NCBI GenBank assembly: GCA_045631205.1 | Contig: JAZQUI010000026.1 | Location: 47,025-111,024, forward strand | Reading direction: 5' to 3' | Length of the DNA stretch: 64,000 bases | Source: HGM04593 sp045631205 | GTDB taxonomy: Bacteria; Bacteroidota; Bacteroidia; Bacteroidales; Bacteroidaceae | Notes under the pieces: model-generated | What the model was told of the DNA's origin: nothing | What the model saw: only the letters and a program-made list of their open reading frames with translations | Databases searched by the model: none | Position numbers and translations under genes: made by a program | Shown: one piece after another, positions 53,920 to 63,397 of the stretch | How the letters are laid out: every line of letters begins with the position of its first letter | Position numbering within the stretch: the first letter of the stretch is position 1

Positions 53920-54026
53920 TTTTATGCATTTACATCATCTTAATTTTACAGGAGCGCCGCACTTTTGCGCATTTTGAAAAACATTTCGGGCACTAACGGC
54001 TTTTCAAAAGATTTGCACGCAAGGCG

Positions 54027-54353
54027 GTGCCACTCAAAGCTGGCGAGATATTGTGCCGTGGAGAGAACATATACCCCGAGGAGATTGAAGCAAAACTCAA
54101 CAACCGGCCCTTTGTTTCAGAGTCGTTGGTTATACAGGAAGGGAGAAACTCACAAGCCTCATCTTCCCCGACTATGAGAGAGCATAAAAAAGCCGGGTAT
54201 AACGAGAATGAAATTCCCGCTCTTATGGAGCAGAACCGCGTTGAACTGAACAACCAAATGCCTACATATTCCCGAATATCGGGCATAAGGATACAAAAAA
54301 GCGAGTTTGAAACAACACCGAAGAAAAGCATAAAACGCTACCTGTATCAATGA
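54027..54353 (+). pseudogene. C-terminal remnant of a long-chain acyl-CoA synthetase
   Basis: An open frame of about 108 codons matches only the last part of AMP-forming long-chain acyl-CoA ligases: GENIYPEEIEAKLNN, SESLVIQEGR, then NENEIPALMEQNRVELN and FETTPKKSIKRYLYQ. The middle is scrambled over about 13 residues; in the +1 frame the same DNA reads SLIFPDYERA, as expected, so a frameshift near 54143 and a compensating one near 54183 are present. The adenylation domain is missing and no start or promoter is seen. This is a decayed fragment; the stretch 53920-54026 shows nothing recognisable. Confidence 0.78.
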
Positions 54354-54374
54354 CTTTTAGGTCACACAATCAGT

Positions 54375-54497
54375 AAAAGATTAAATAAAAAGAGCTGTTT
54401 TTAGGCTTGTAAAGCCCTAAAAAGCGCCGTTTACAAAGCGTAAATGAGCATTTTAAGGGCAAGCGTAACGACAAAAAAGCCTTTTAGTTAATCTTTT
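54375..54497. repeat. inverted-repeat-bounded element with internal hairpins
   Basis: AAAAGATTAAATAAAAAG (54375-54392) and CCTTTTAGTTAATCTTTT (54480-54497) are inverted copies with two mismatches, about 120 bases apart. Inside are two further hairpins: TTTTTAGG-CTT/AGCCCTAAAAA (about 54398-54423) and GTTTAC/GTAAAT. No ORF is inside. It may be a MITE-like element, a structured RNA or a compound terminator next to the decayed ligase gene. Confidence 0.5.
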
Positions 54498-54498
54498 G

Positions 54499-55221
54499 TT
54501 ACCCTCTACGCAATAACATCATTATATACAGAAATGGCAGCAGATAGATAATATCGGCAAAGACTGCCGCACCTTGCGGGGTAACATCGAGTAACGACAA
54601 TATTCCCGCACGCTCAGCACAAGGAATAATACCGGCAGCAGGCAATAGCGCAACAATTGCCGGAGCATATAACGAAAAAGCATTACCCACCGAGCGGGCA
54701 ACATCGGCTACACTGCGATAGTTTCCATATATGAAACCATAAACGACTGCTACAAAAAGCACTCCCACAAAAAAGAGGAACATACGACCTTGCAATAAAG
54801 GCGAGGCATAAAAACCACCTGTAACTCCCAACAGAAAGTCCCAGGGATATATGGTACAGATAAAGAGCAAGGTGATGTAAATAACAAATGCCAACGCAGC
54901 CGAAAGCCAGGCACGGTGCTCTACATAAGAGAGCGAAGAGCCACGAAAAACAGCACGGGCACTTCTCACCATTCCCGACCCGACAAGCAACCCTATTGAG
55001 GTTACAAAAAACATTATCGCTGCCCAAGGTACATCGTCGAGCATCATTGATGCCGAACGCACAGCCCAGCGCAGCCCCTCGGCACTGACAAACGAGAAGA
55101 GCGAGGTAACATCACCTGTCAACAGAGCAACAACACCCATAACCCATGAAAGCAGCCACACGCAAAGAAGCAACATCACATAGGCCACTACGGGATAATA
55201 GAAATAAGGACTTTTATTCAT
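54499..55221 (-). CDS. AbgT-like short integral membrane protein
   Basis: A 240-residue protein with about six membrane segments. Several stretches resemble the AbgT (aminobenzoyl-glutamate) transporter family: SFVSAEGLRWAVRSASMML, FFVTSIGLLVGSGMVRSAR, IYPWDFLLGVTGGFYASPLL and VYGFIYGNYRSVADVA. AbgT proteins are about 500 residues, so this is roughly half-length and may not transport by itself. The ATG at 55221 (MNKSPYFYY) overlaps the response-regulator gene by eight bases; a start at 55242 is possible. The third gene of the kinase operon, so it is possibly a target or partner of the signalling pair. Confidence 0.6.
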   Translation of the reverse strand: MNKSPYFYYPVVAYVMLLLCVWLLSWVMGVVALLTGDVTSLFSFVSAEGLRWAVRSASMMLDDVPWAAIMFFVTSIGLLVGSGMVRSARAVFRGSSLSYVEHRAWLSAALAFVIYITLLFICTIYPWDFLLGVTGGFYASPLLQGRMFLFFVGVLFVAVVYGFIYGNYRSVADVARSVGNAFSLYAPAIVALLPAAGIIPCAERAGILSLLDVTPQGAAVFADIIYLLPFLYIMMLLRRG

Positions 55222-55936
55222 CGGCCTCGAGGTTTTCCACATCTATTAAATTAAGTTCCACGGCTCTCACAACAAGACGTGTAACATTTATACCGCGTTG
55301 CTCGTCGTTGGGGAAAAGACGCGATACAAGGTCGGCCTGGCGTTTTTCGAGCGACTTGACACCAAAAGGCATTGTTTTCAACCCGGCTATCATCTCTTTT
55401 GTATAACCAAGGGCCAAATGACGCAGAAAGCACTCGTCGTAACGGTCTATATCGTATTTTATAACCGATCTTTTGCGGACAGCCTCGCGCATAACCTCCT
55501 CGCGGAAACGCTGCACAATTTTCTCCATTATAGGAGTGTTAAAGACCGGCTTCTTGCCCGACATAACACCCATTATCTCGTGCCTTGTGAGCAACTCGCC
55601 TGTCTTGAGAGCAATACCGTCGGCACCGGCATCGAGCACATCTACCCAAAGTTTCTCGTTCAACAATTCACCTGTAAAAACAAGAACTTTCATTGCGGGA
55701 TAACTACGTTTCACCTTTTCGCAAATGGAAACGCCCACAGTTGTGGAACCGGCAAGACCTAAGTCGAGCAGAAGCAGGTGGGGCACATTCACGGCAAGCA
55801 GAGCATCCAATTCATCCTCATTTGATGCGACACCGATAATTTCAGCCTCGGGGATTTCGGTGCGGAAAATTTCCTCTGTACCCTTCAATTCCAACTTGGC
55901 ATCTTCAACTATTATAACACTGAATTTATCACTCAT
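55214..55936 (-). CDS. response regulator with LuxR-type C-terminus
   Basis: A 240-residue response regulator. The receiver domain (about 1-125) has acidic residues E11/D12 (IIVEDAKLE), the phospho-acceptor D58 in LLLLDLGLAG, T87 region (VFTGE) and K110 region (ALKTGE). The C-terminal part (about 150-235) looks like a LuxR/NarL helix-turn-helix (FLRHLALGYTKEMIAGLKTM, SLEKRQADLVSRLF), diverged from the consensus. The gene overlaps the kinase stop by four bases and the AbgT-like gene by eight, so all three are coupled. Confidence 0.85.
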   Translation of the reverse strand: MSDKFSVIIVEDAKLELKGTEEIFRTEIPEAEIIGVASNEDELDALLAVNVPHLLLLDLGLAGSTTVGVSICEKVKRSYPAMKVLVFTGELLNEKLWVDVLDAGADGIALKTGELLTRHEIMGVMSGKKPVFNTPIMEKIVQRFREEVMREAVRKRSVIKYDIDRYDECFLRHLALGYTKEMIAGLKTMPFGVKSLEKRQADLVSRLFPNDEQRGINVTRLVVRAVELNLIDVENLEADE

Positions 55937-58900
55937 AAAAGACTCTTTTTAGGCAAAGTAAATAAAATAACAACACCCTCATCGGTTGCACGCGCTTCGA
56001 TGCGACCGCCGCGTTGCATAAGGGCATCTTCGTGCAGACGCATAACCTCTTTCGCAACAAGGTACTCCATACCGGTCAAGTTTGCACCATCGGCAAGATT
56101 TCTGCGCGATGGCACAAAGAGCAAAGATAGTTCATCCTTTGAGAGGTGCAAGCGCTTGTCGAGTAACTCAACACGCACCACATCGCCGGCATCTACAGCA
56201 CGCAACAGCAGTTCGCCACTGCGGTTAACACTCAAAGAGGCATCCAACAACGACTCTACAAGGAATTCGAGCAGCACTTTGTCGCAAGCGACTTCAAGGG
56301 CGGTGGGGATGGTTGTAAGTAGAATATCGGCCGATATCTTCTTTGCTCGGCGAGCAACATAGCCCTGCATAGATACAAACAGTTCATTCAACGCCACCTG
56401 TGAGCAATGCAAGTTGCCGTCATCGAGCTGGCGTGAAGCACAATTGCTCAATATACCAAAGACCGACACATAATAGTCCATAAGTTCGGCCATAGCACTG
56501 ACTTTCTCACGACACGATACAACATCATTGGAGTTCTGCATAGCCTGTGCCACAAGATTCTTTATGCGGCTGGGGTAATAGAGCGTTTCGTGCTTAATAA
56601 CCGACAGGCAGTTATCCATAACCATATTCTGCACATGCAGACGGTTTTCCTCGAATTTTACACGCTCGGCATCCTCTTCCATTGCGGCAAGGCCCTTGTA
56701 ATGCCCGGCCATACGCACCGTTGAATGATACGCAACAGATGCTGCGTAGCGGGCGACAAGTTCTATATTAAGCACCTCGCTATCGCCCAAGGGACGCCCC
56801 GATGCAAACTCAATGGCTCCCACTATATGTTTTTCGCCGCCCACCGATACATACATAGGCAGAACAAGCAAAAGTTTATCATCGGAAACAAAAGGGGTAA
56901 TGCTCTCGCACACACTACGCATATATATTGTTGAAACAGCACCGTCCCCGGCTTGGGGATAAGCCTCGGCAACCCCTTCACCACCATCGACAAGCAGATA
57001 CATCGCAACACGGTCTATACACATAGACTCGCCCAAGGCTTCAAAAATCTCTTTCAACATACTGCGTGAGAGTTCCGAAGGTGAAAAGCCGACCTCTACC
57101 GAGGTTAGTAAAAGCAGACGACGGTTCAGCAGAAGTAGCATACGGCTGCTAATGCGCCCTATTACGCCGTGGCGCACATATGTAATAATATATGCGACAA
57201 CCATAAGCACTATAAGACAGAGCAAAAGAGCAATTGCCGCCTGGCGATAATTTGCAAGCCGGCGCATATTCTCATAGTGTTCATCGAGCCCCTTATCGTC
57301 GTGTACCAAACGATAGAGCGAGGCATATATTCCATTATTGTAACGATAGTCGGCCCACCGTTGTGTGGCGAGTGCTGCCACTGCAAGTTCGTTACGAATA
57401 TCGAGAATGTTAAAGAAGATGTTCTCCTTCTGTGAAAGTGGAAACACACCCTCGCGCCACCATCTTATTTCGGCAGCCGAACCACTTGAAAGCGACAACG
57501 TATCCACGCCACCTGTAACTGTTCTATAATACTCATTCAACCCGGCAAGTGCTTTTTCGGCATAGATATAAGCCGAGTCGTAGCGAGCTGCAACATTGGA
57601 ATTGAAAACAGAATCGGCATAGGCGTTGACTCTCTCGAAAATTGCATCGTCGGCAACTGCCGATAAAGAGGAAAGCATTACACACAAGGCAACAACACAA
57701 CGCACCACGCCACTTGGCAAACGAAATGAAAAACGGCTTCCTTTTCCTTTGCAGCTGGTTATATCCATACGACACACCGAAAAGAGTTCATCGGTCTTGC
57801 GGTACTTTTCAATGATACCCTTGCAGTTCATCAAACCAAAGCCGCCACCTTTGTTCTTTCCCGACAAATCACCGGCATCACCAATTGTGGCAACATTATA
57901 AACCTTTTCACCGAGTATGCGGTCTATATCACATTGGGAAAGTCCCACACCGCTATCGGTGACAGAGAGTTCCACATACCCCTCACGTTCCTCGGCAGCA
58001 ACCACTATTGAGCCGCCCGAGGGTGTAAACTTACCGGCGTTTTCCACAAGTGTATTCACCATAAAGAGTGTCAAAGCACGGTCGGCACGCAGAATGGCAT
58101 CGCCCTTGCACACTTTCAGTTCAATACCACGCGCCTTAAAGTAAGGGACGCTTTTTTCAATAATATCAAAGACTTCACTGACCGAGAAACGCTCCAATTG
58201 CAGATGCACCTCACCACGGCGCATCTTTATCCAGCGTTCAAGTATTAGATTGAAATCATCGAGTTTATCGGCAAGTTCGGCAACATATTGCAGACGGCGT
58301 TCCACAACACCTTTATCCTCCTCGCACAACAGGTGTCGCAGTTCGTTTGAAATGCGGTCCATATAAGGGCGCATACCGCCAACCACAGAAAGAGAGACAC
58401 GCTTCAAAAGATTGTCCCTTTTATACTGGGCTACATAGAGTTCATGAGCAAGGCGTTGCTCTTCGAGGCGCAGGTGTTCGTCACTTATATCGGCAATGCG
58501 CAACCCCTCTTCAACGGCTGCAGCCACATATGGCAATGCCATCTCAATCATTGTTTCCTTCTCCTCATCAAGAGGTTTTACCGAAGCTGCATAAAGGGTG
58601 TAACCGCGCGACGCATCTATTCGCGGCAATGGGAATGAATATACAAAGGAATAACTTTCGTCAGGTTCAAAAGGCTTTATAATGGAGAATTCTATCTCAC
58701 CCGAAAAACTCTCTGCAAGAATTTTACCTACTGCGGTGCATACCTCCTCCTCACTTTCAAGTTCACGTGGCAAGAAAGATATCAGGTTGCGCGAAAGATT
58801 GAGCAAGCGACGCAGGTTTTCGGAATACGCCTCATCGCGTCGGCGCAATCTACGACCAAGAACCCAGAACAGGAATGCTACAACAACAAAGGCTACAACC

Positions 58901-60177
58901 ACAAGAAGAGCCCACCAATAGAGCCTTTTGGCTGTGGATGTGGCTGCTTGCACACGACTCTCCATCTGCCTGTTCATACGTGTTGTACGTAGGAGGTCGA
59001 GATAAGCTTCACGGTTTATATCGGAAAGAGTTTTGTCGCCCAAGCCAGCATAGGCACAACTTGCCTCACGTCTTATACTCAAAAGACATTCGGGGATATT
59101 TACAATTGTACTATCTTGCAAGAATGAGGACTCGTCGGTATCGTCAAAGTATGCAAAAGTGCCAAGCGACAAAGTATCGCCCACATTGCACGTTTTATAG
59201 TAAGCATTAACACTATCTACCGCCTTACCAAGCATCGCAAGAGCCTCGTCATAGCGCCCCATTTGTGTATTGCACGAAGTCTCAACAGCAAGAGCCTCTA
59301 TGCCCATATAATTGTCGCCGTAAAGCAAAAAATCGCCGACAGCACGGCCTGCAAACGAGAGCGACAACTCCTCGGACGAAAAATGCCCGCTATTAAGTTG
59401 CTCAAGGGATTCGAGGAGTGAGCTGGAAACATCCACACCTCGCAATGCTATTGCCAAAAGCAGATGATAGTTACCTGTCAACCAAGTGTAATCACCTCTT
59501 TTTGCCAAGGAGAGCCCAACAGCATAGGCATCCAATCGTTTTGAGAAATCCGTTTCAAAGGCTGCAAGCATCATGTGTACATAAATGCGTAAAGCAACAT
59601 CGTCACACTCTTCGAGTTCCGAAGTGAGAACTTCTCGCGAAATTTGCGACTCCTCAACAAGGCCTATATTGGAAAAATAGCATATTGAAACTATCTCGAG
59701 CTCTATTTTTGCTCTGACAAAACGAGCCTTGTCGGCCGATGGCAAATAATCAACCTCGTCCTCAATGCGGCGCATACGATCCAAAGCCATTGCTCTGTAA
59801 TCGAAAAACTCCCTGTTGGCCGATACTCTATAACAAAGTATCATCATGCCCACATCAGCCATAAGAGCCTCAATTTCGCTGTGCGATGACTCGGACACCT
59901 CGGAATAGAGAGCTTTTGCACGGCGATAATCCATATGCATTAAGGCTGAATAAGCCAACGAGGTCTTTGCAATAGCATCATACCTGTCGCCAACCTTCAT
60001 CGCAAGCAGTTCATCGGCTACCGCCGACAAACGCTCCACACTCTTATAACGATACTCATCGAGCAACACACAAAGCGAGTCGGCACATTCCACACGCGCC
60101 GCATCGCGAATGTCACTGCTACAAGAACCCAGTAGCAGAGAGAGCATCGCAAACAAGATGTAAAAAGAGTTACGCAT
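55933..60177 (-). CDS. 1414-residue tandem sensor histidine kinase (DUF5112/DUF5113 type)
   Basis: Start taken at ATG 60177 (lipoprotein-like signal, C19). First half: periplasmic TPR-like sensor (20-400), TM 420-441, GAF-like region (450-570), helical region (575-690) without a phospho-acceptor His, and an intact HATPase domain (NTLVENAG 708-715, DSGVG 741-745, GGGFGLMN 777-784). Second half: signal-like TM (825-842), second periplasmic segment (843-978), TM 979-1000, GAF-like domain (1030-1160), a helix with candidate phospho-acceptor H1196 (SVIKHETLYYP) and an HATPase-like domain without clear N, G1 or G2 boxes. So catalysis and phosphorylation seem divided between halves. It resembles the Bacteroidota DUF5112/DUF5113 proteins. 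Confidence 0.85.
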   Translation of the reverse strand: MRNSFYILFAMLSLLLGSCSSDIRDAARVECADSLCVLLDEYRYKSVERLSAVADELLAMKVGDRYDAIAKTSLAYSALMHMDYRRAKALYSEVSESSHSEIEALMADVGMMILCYRVSANREFFDYRAMALDRMRRIEDEVDYLPSADKARFVRAKIELEIVSICYFSNIGLVEESQISREVLTSELEECDDVALRIYVHMMLAAFETDFSKRLDAYAVGLSLAKRGDYTWLTGNYHLLLAIALRGVDVSSSLLESLEQLNSGHFSSEELSLSFAGRAVGDFLLYGDNYMGIEALAVETSCNTQMGRYDEALAMLGKAVDSVNAYYKTCNVGDTLSLGTFAYFDDTDESSFLQDSTIVNIPECLLSIRREASCAYAGLGDKTLSDINREAYLDLLRTTRMNRQMESRVQAATSTAKRLYWWALLVVVAFVVVAFLFWVLGRRLRRRDEAYSENLRRLLNLSRNLISFLPRELESEEEVCTAVGKILAESFSGEIEFSIIKPFEPDESYSFVYSFPLPRIDASRGYTLYAASVKPLDEEKETMIEMALPYVAAAVEEGLRIADISDEHLRLEEQRLAHELYVAQYKRDNLLKRVSLSVVGGMRPYMDRISNELRHLLCEEDKGVVERRLQYVAELADKLDDFNLILERWIKMRRGEVHLQLERFSVSEVFDIIEKSVPYFKARGIELKVCKGDAILRADRALTLFMVNTLVENAGKFTPSGGSIVVAAEEREGYVELSVTDSGVGLSQCDIDRILGEKVYNVATIGDAGDLSGKNKGGGFGLMNCKGIIEKYRKTDELFSVCRMDITSCKGKGSRFSFRLPSGVVRCVVALCVMLSSLSAVADDAIFERVNAYADSVFNSNVAARYDSAYIYAEKALAGLNEYYRTVTGGVDTLSLSSGSAAEIRWWREGVFPLSQKENIFFNILDIRNELAVAALATQRWADYRYNNGIYASLYRLVHDDKGLDEHYENMRRLANYRQAAIALLLCLIVLMVVAYIITYVRHGVIGRISSRMLLLLNRRLLLLTSVEVGFSPSELSRSMLKEIFEALGESMCIDRVAMYLLVDGGEGVAEAYPQAGDGAVSTIYMRSVCESITPFVSDDKLLLVLPMYVSVGGEKHIVGAIEFASGRPLGDSEVLNIELVARYAASVAYHSTVRMAGHYKGLAAMEEDAERVKFEENRLHVQNMVMDNCLSVIKHETLYYPSRIKNLVAQAMQNSNDVVSCREKVSAMAELMDYYVSVFGILSNCASRQLDDGNLHCSQVALNELFVSMQGYVARRAKKISADILLTTIPTALEVACDKVLLEFLVESLLDASLSVNRSGELLLRAVDAGDVVRVELLDKRLHLSKDELSLLFVPSRRNLADGANLTGMEYLVAKEVMRLHEDALMQRGGRIEARATDEGVVILFTLPKKSLL

Positions 60178-60185
60178 AATGCTTG

Positions 60186-60217
60186 CGAAGATAAGAATTA
60201 TTGTCCAATGACAAAAA
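60186..60217 (-). promoter_or_regulatory. promoter of the tandem-kinase operon
   Basis: On the minus strand TTTTTG (60212-60217), an 18-base spacer and TATCTTCG (60186-60193). The -7 box ends only eight bases before the kinase ATG at 60177, so the transcript would be leaderless or nearly so. Confidence 0.6.
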
Positions 60218-60234
60218 CCGGAAAACAAAAAAGA

Positions 60235-60264
60235 GCGTCTGCACAAAACATATTGTACAGACGC
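60235..60264 (-). terminator. terminator of the btuB-btuG operon
   Basis: GCGTCTGTACAA and TTGTGCAGACGC (12-bp stem, one G-U) with a six-base loop, followed on the minus strand by TCTTTTTTGTTTT. It lies 26 bases after btuG. Confidence 0.83.
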
Positions 60265-60290
60265 ATATGAAAATAGAACAACACTCAATT

Positions 60291-61337
60291 TCAAGGCTCC
60301 AATTTGGCCAATACACGTGCGTTAAGGTCGGTTACCCAAATGATATTGTCACCGGTAACCGTAATATACATTTTTTGGCCATAAACAATGATATCGTTGG
60401 CTGTATCGCCAATAGCATAGTTATTCACAGTCTTGAAATAGTTTTGCACCACTGCACCACTCTCTGTATCATAACATGTGAGCGAAGCATTGTTTTGTCC
60501 CATAACGCCGGAGTTGAGTACATAGATGTATTTTCCGGCTTTCACAACTTTGACGGGATAAAGACCTGCAGGGAAAGATGCAGCCTTTTTACCGGCCTTG
60601 GTAAAGAGATAAACATCGCCATTTGCTGCATAAGGAGCATCGGTCAGAGCTATATTGTCACCAACAATACACAATTTATAAGGGTTGGGAACAGAGGTAC
60701 CATCGGTTATCCATGAAGGTTCAAGTTCACCGGTTTGTGTGTTGTACAACTTGTATGATATAGTCTGATTCCACGATGCATCATATTCCGACAATATACC
60801 ATAGAGCAAACCATCGGCATAACACATTTCGCTCATATTAACAGGAGCAAGGTTTGCAACATCGTTGGTCGAGGGGTTAATCTTCTGCAATGCAGCAGGA
60901 ATGTCGGCATAATTGCCATAAGATACAAGGTACAACGCGCCCTCATTTGAAGCGAGAATATTTGAGGGATTATCCACTACGGTAATTTTACAATCCTCAA
61001 CAAAGTCGGAGATATTCACTACCGACACTGTATTGTCGTAATTGGGATAATCGGCACCACCGGAATTGGCAACATACAATTTACCTTCACTCACACATAG
61101 CTGTTCGGGAGAACGGCCAACCTTCACCGCAGCCTCAAATTTCAGTGTAGTGGTGTCGATGCGTACCACTTCGCCACTTTGATAAGAGGCATACACCTTA
61201 TTACCGTGCGTTGTCATAAAACGGGGCGATGAACAATCGATGTTGTCACCGGAAGGCAAATAGGGTTGAGCAATCTCATCGTCGCTGCACGATGCTATGA
61301 AAAGTGCAGCAGAAAGAACAAACAATAACTTTTTCAT
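60291..61337 (-). CDS. btuG: BtuG-like surface lipoprotein, DUF5074 beta-propeller
   Basis: A 348-residue lipoprotein (signal MKKLLFVLSAALFIASC, C17, then SDDEIAQ, an acidic surface-export type tail). The body is a YncE/DUF5074-like seven-bladed beta-propeller with repeats such as VYASYQSGEVVRIDTTTL, LYVANSGGADYPNYDNTVSVV and IYVLNSGVMGQ. BtuG of Bacteroides is the surface protein that captures cobalamin and hands it to BtuB; this gene is 13 bases after a btuB-like receptor under a cobalamin riboswitch, which supports that role. Confidence 0.85.
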   Translation of the reverse strand: MKKLLFVLSAALFIASCSDDEIAQPYLPSGDNIDCSSPRFMTTHGNKVYASYQSGEVVRIDTTTLKFEAAVKVGRSPEQLCVSEGKLYVANSGGADYPNYDNTVSVVNISDFVEDCKITVVDNPSNILASNEGALYLVSYGNYADIPAALQKINPSTNDVANLAPVNMSEMCYADGLLYGILSEYDASWNQTISYKLYNTQTGELEPSWITDGTSVPNPYKLCIVGDNIALTDAPYAANGDVYLFTKAGKKAASFPAGLYPVKVVKAGKYIYVLNSGVMGQNNASLTCYDTESGAVVQNYFKTVNNYAIGDTANDIIVYGQKMYITVTGDNIIWVTDLNARVLAKLEP

Positions 61338-61350
61338 AATTTATAATAGT

Positions 61351-63348
61351 TTAAAAAATTAAGCAAGCCGAGATTCTCCATTGCCTTCCGGGCATAGGGT
61401 AATAACGTATGATATCGTAATTGACATTGGTAAAGTTCAACAACTCCCCTTGCAGACGCAAAATGGCCTTTTTACCAAATTCAAACTCCCTATTTGCCGA
61501 CAGAGAGTGCTCCACATAAGATGCAATCTCATTATCCTTGATATTCTGTGGCAACATATAGCGTTTGCCCACAGCCGTAAGCATATAAGAGATATTCAAC
61601 CAGGGGTTATTCCAGGTAAGTGAGACATTTCCTGTGTGGCGCGGAGTATAAGGTATCTGATGCCCATAATTTTTCGCCTCCCTGTCACTCTTGTCAACCG
61701 AATGAGAGTAACTGTATGCCATATCGAACAGAAGTTCCATATTATTCAGCAACGGGTAGCGCAAAGAGGCTGTGACATCGACTCCTTTCACTTCAACCTC
61801 ACCATAGTTCTTCATTCGCCATATATACAAGGTGGGAAGAGCAACTATCTTATCCTTTACACGATTATAGTAACCATCGACCGAAACAGATATTTCGCCC
61901 TTATCACCCACACTTCCCGAAAAAGAGACACCTGTGCTATATTGCGAGGCGCGTTCGGGTTTAAGCCCTGTATTACCCATTCGTTCGTAGTATAGGTCGG
62001 TGAAGGTGGGAACACGATAAACATCCTTATACGAAGCTCTCAAACGCAGTGGCAACGAAGAGATAGGCTGCCACGAAAATGAAACTGCGGGTGAAAGACG
62101 GCTCTTGTTCTTGGCTGCCTCACCGCCATCCTCTACATCATCGTCTATCAAAGTGGCAAGCAAAGATGCAGTTGCTATAAAATTGCTACGTTCGTACTGC
62201 GCAGCCAACACCGTTTGGGAATTCAAACGACGAGGCTCCTTTCCATCGGAAAAATTATTTCTTAATGAAGAGCGTGTGAGGTCGCTCGACAAAGCAAGCG
62301 AAAATCCTTTAAAAACATCGTAGCTAAAGCCTAATGAACCATAATATTCGTGTTGCGTATTACGCTCCTCTTTATACCCGGCAGAGTAGTTCTTGTTTTC
62401 ATCGCGATAACGCGAAAAAGAGTAATTATACTTCACGGCTGCCCTCATTGTGACATTGTCACTCAGTTGTAGCTTATACAAAGACTGCACAAAGAGATTG
62501 TCGTCCCACAAGCGTTCTTTACCTATTTTGTTGTATAAATTCACTGCTCCCGGCAAACCGCGCTCCGAATCGTAATAATACACCTTCACCGAAAGATTGC
62601 CACCTGCTCCGAAATTTCCAAACAGATTTCCCTCGGCTGTAAAGCTCTTCACATCACTGTTTTCTCTACGCTCTGTTTCAATGAATGCACCGTTTTCGAG
62701 TTCAAAAGGATAATCTCCGTCAACACATTGCCCCGATACAAAAGCCGAATAGCTCCACCGCTTGCCAAAGACTCTCTCGCGTAATAGAGAAACACCCACT
62801 GCGCCGAAATCACCTGCATTAGCCTTTAAAGCCAACCTGTTTCCCAGTGGTTTACGGGTTGCCAAATTTATTTCACCGGCAGAAGCATAGGCTTTTGCCG
62901 AACGTAAAAGTTCGTTACCCTGCCCCATTGTCAAGGAGAGCACTTCTACATTATCAAGAGTGAAACGCCCTACATCGACCAGACCGCTTTGCACATCGGC
63001 AATAGCAATTCCGTCGTAGCTCACAGATGTGTGCTTTGCTCCCATACCGCGTATCGACACCGTTTTAAGGCCGCCAACACCGCCATAATCGTGTACCTGC
63101 ACACCTGCCATATTCTTAATGGCATCGGCAACTGTTACAATACCCAGACGTGCAATATCGTCCTGACCAATCTCCTGCAATAATACGCCCGAAGTAAAAT
63201 TGTCAACGGCCGAACGCTCAACTATCTCAATCTCAGCAAGGTTCTGTACCGAGCGTATAGAGTCAACAACCTGTCCTCCACAAACGTGTACGGATACAAA
63301 ACAGGCTATTATAACAGATAAAAAATACCTGAATAAGAAAAATCGCAT
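61351..63348 (-). CDS. btuB: TonB-dependent cobalamin receptor BtuB
   Basis: A 665-residue TonB-dependent outer-membrane receptor. After the signal peptide (about 1-25) come a short TonB-box region (LAEIEIVERSAV), a plug (about 50-170; GIVTVADAIKNMAGVQV, SIRGMGAKHTSVSYDGI) and a barrel whose last strand ends WRISACLIF. It lacks the N-terminal carboxypeptidase-like domain of SusC proteins, as in BtuB. A cobalamin riboswitch lies in its leader, so cobalamin or cobinamide is the probable substrate. btuG follows after 13 bases. Riboswitch repression at high cobalamin is expected. Confidence 0.92.
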   Translation of the reverse strand: MRFFLFRYFLSVIIACFVSVHVCGGQVVDSIRSVQNLAEIEIVERSAVDNFTSGVLLQEIGQDDIARLGIVTVADAIKNMAGVQVHDYGGVGGLKTVSIRGMGAKHTSVSYDGIAIADVQSGLVDVGRFTLDNVEVLSLTMGQGNELLRSAKAYASAGEINLATRKPLGNRLALKANAGDFGAVGVSLLRERVFGKRWSYSAFVSGQCVDGDYPFELENGAFIETERRENSDVKSFTAEGNLFGNFGAGGNLSVKVYYYDSERGLPGAVNLYNKIGKERLWDDNLFVQSLYKLQLSDNVTMRAAVKYNYSFSRYRDENKNYSAGYKEERNTQHEYYGSLGFSYDVFKGFSLALSSDLTRSSLRNNFSDGKEPRRLNSQTVLAAQYERSNFIATASLLATLIDDDVEDGGEAAKNKSRLSPAVSFSWQPISSLPLRLRASYKDVYRVPTFTDLYYERMGNTGLKPERASQYSTGVSFSGSVGDKGEISVSVDGYYNRVKDKIVALPTLYIWRMKNYGEVEVKGVDVTASLRYPLLNNMELLFDMAYSYSHSVDKSDREAKNYGHQIPYTPRHTGNVSLTWNNPWLNISYMLTAVGKRYMLPQNIKDNEIASYVEHSLSANREFEFGKKAILRLQGELLNFTNVNYDIIRYYPMPGRQWRISACLIF

Positions 63349-63356
63349 AACATTTT

Positions 63357-63372
63357 AAGGTTATCAAACCTT
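63357..63372 (-). promoter_or_regulatory. hairpin next to the btuB start
   Basis: AAGGTT and AACCTT pair around a TGAT loop, ending eight bases before the btuB ATG. It could be the expression platform by which the cobalamin riboswitch blocks translation. Confidence 0.45.
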
Positions 63373-63397
63373 TACCCGAGGCTTGTATAATACAAAA

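Noticed and set aside
55933..60177. Two separate kinase genes joined by an assembly error
   Set aside because: The frame is continuous through the junction, with a signal-like segment acting as a membrane helix, and similar two-unit proteins (DUF5112/DUF5113) are known in the phylum.
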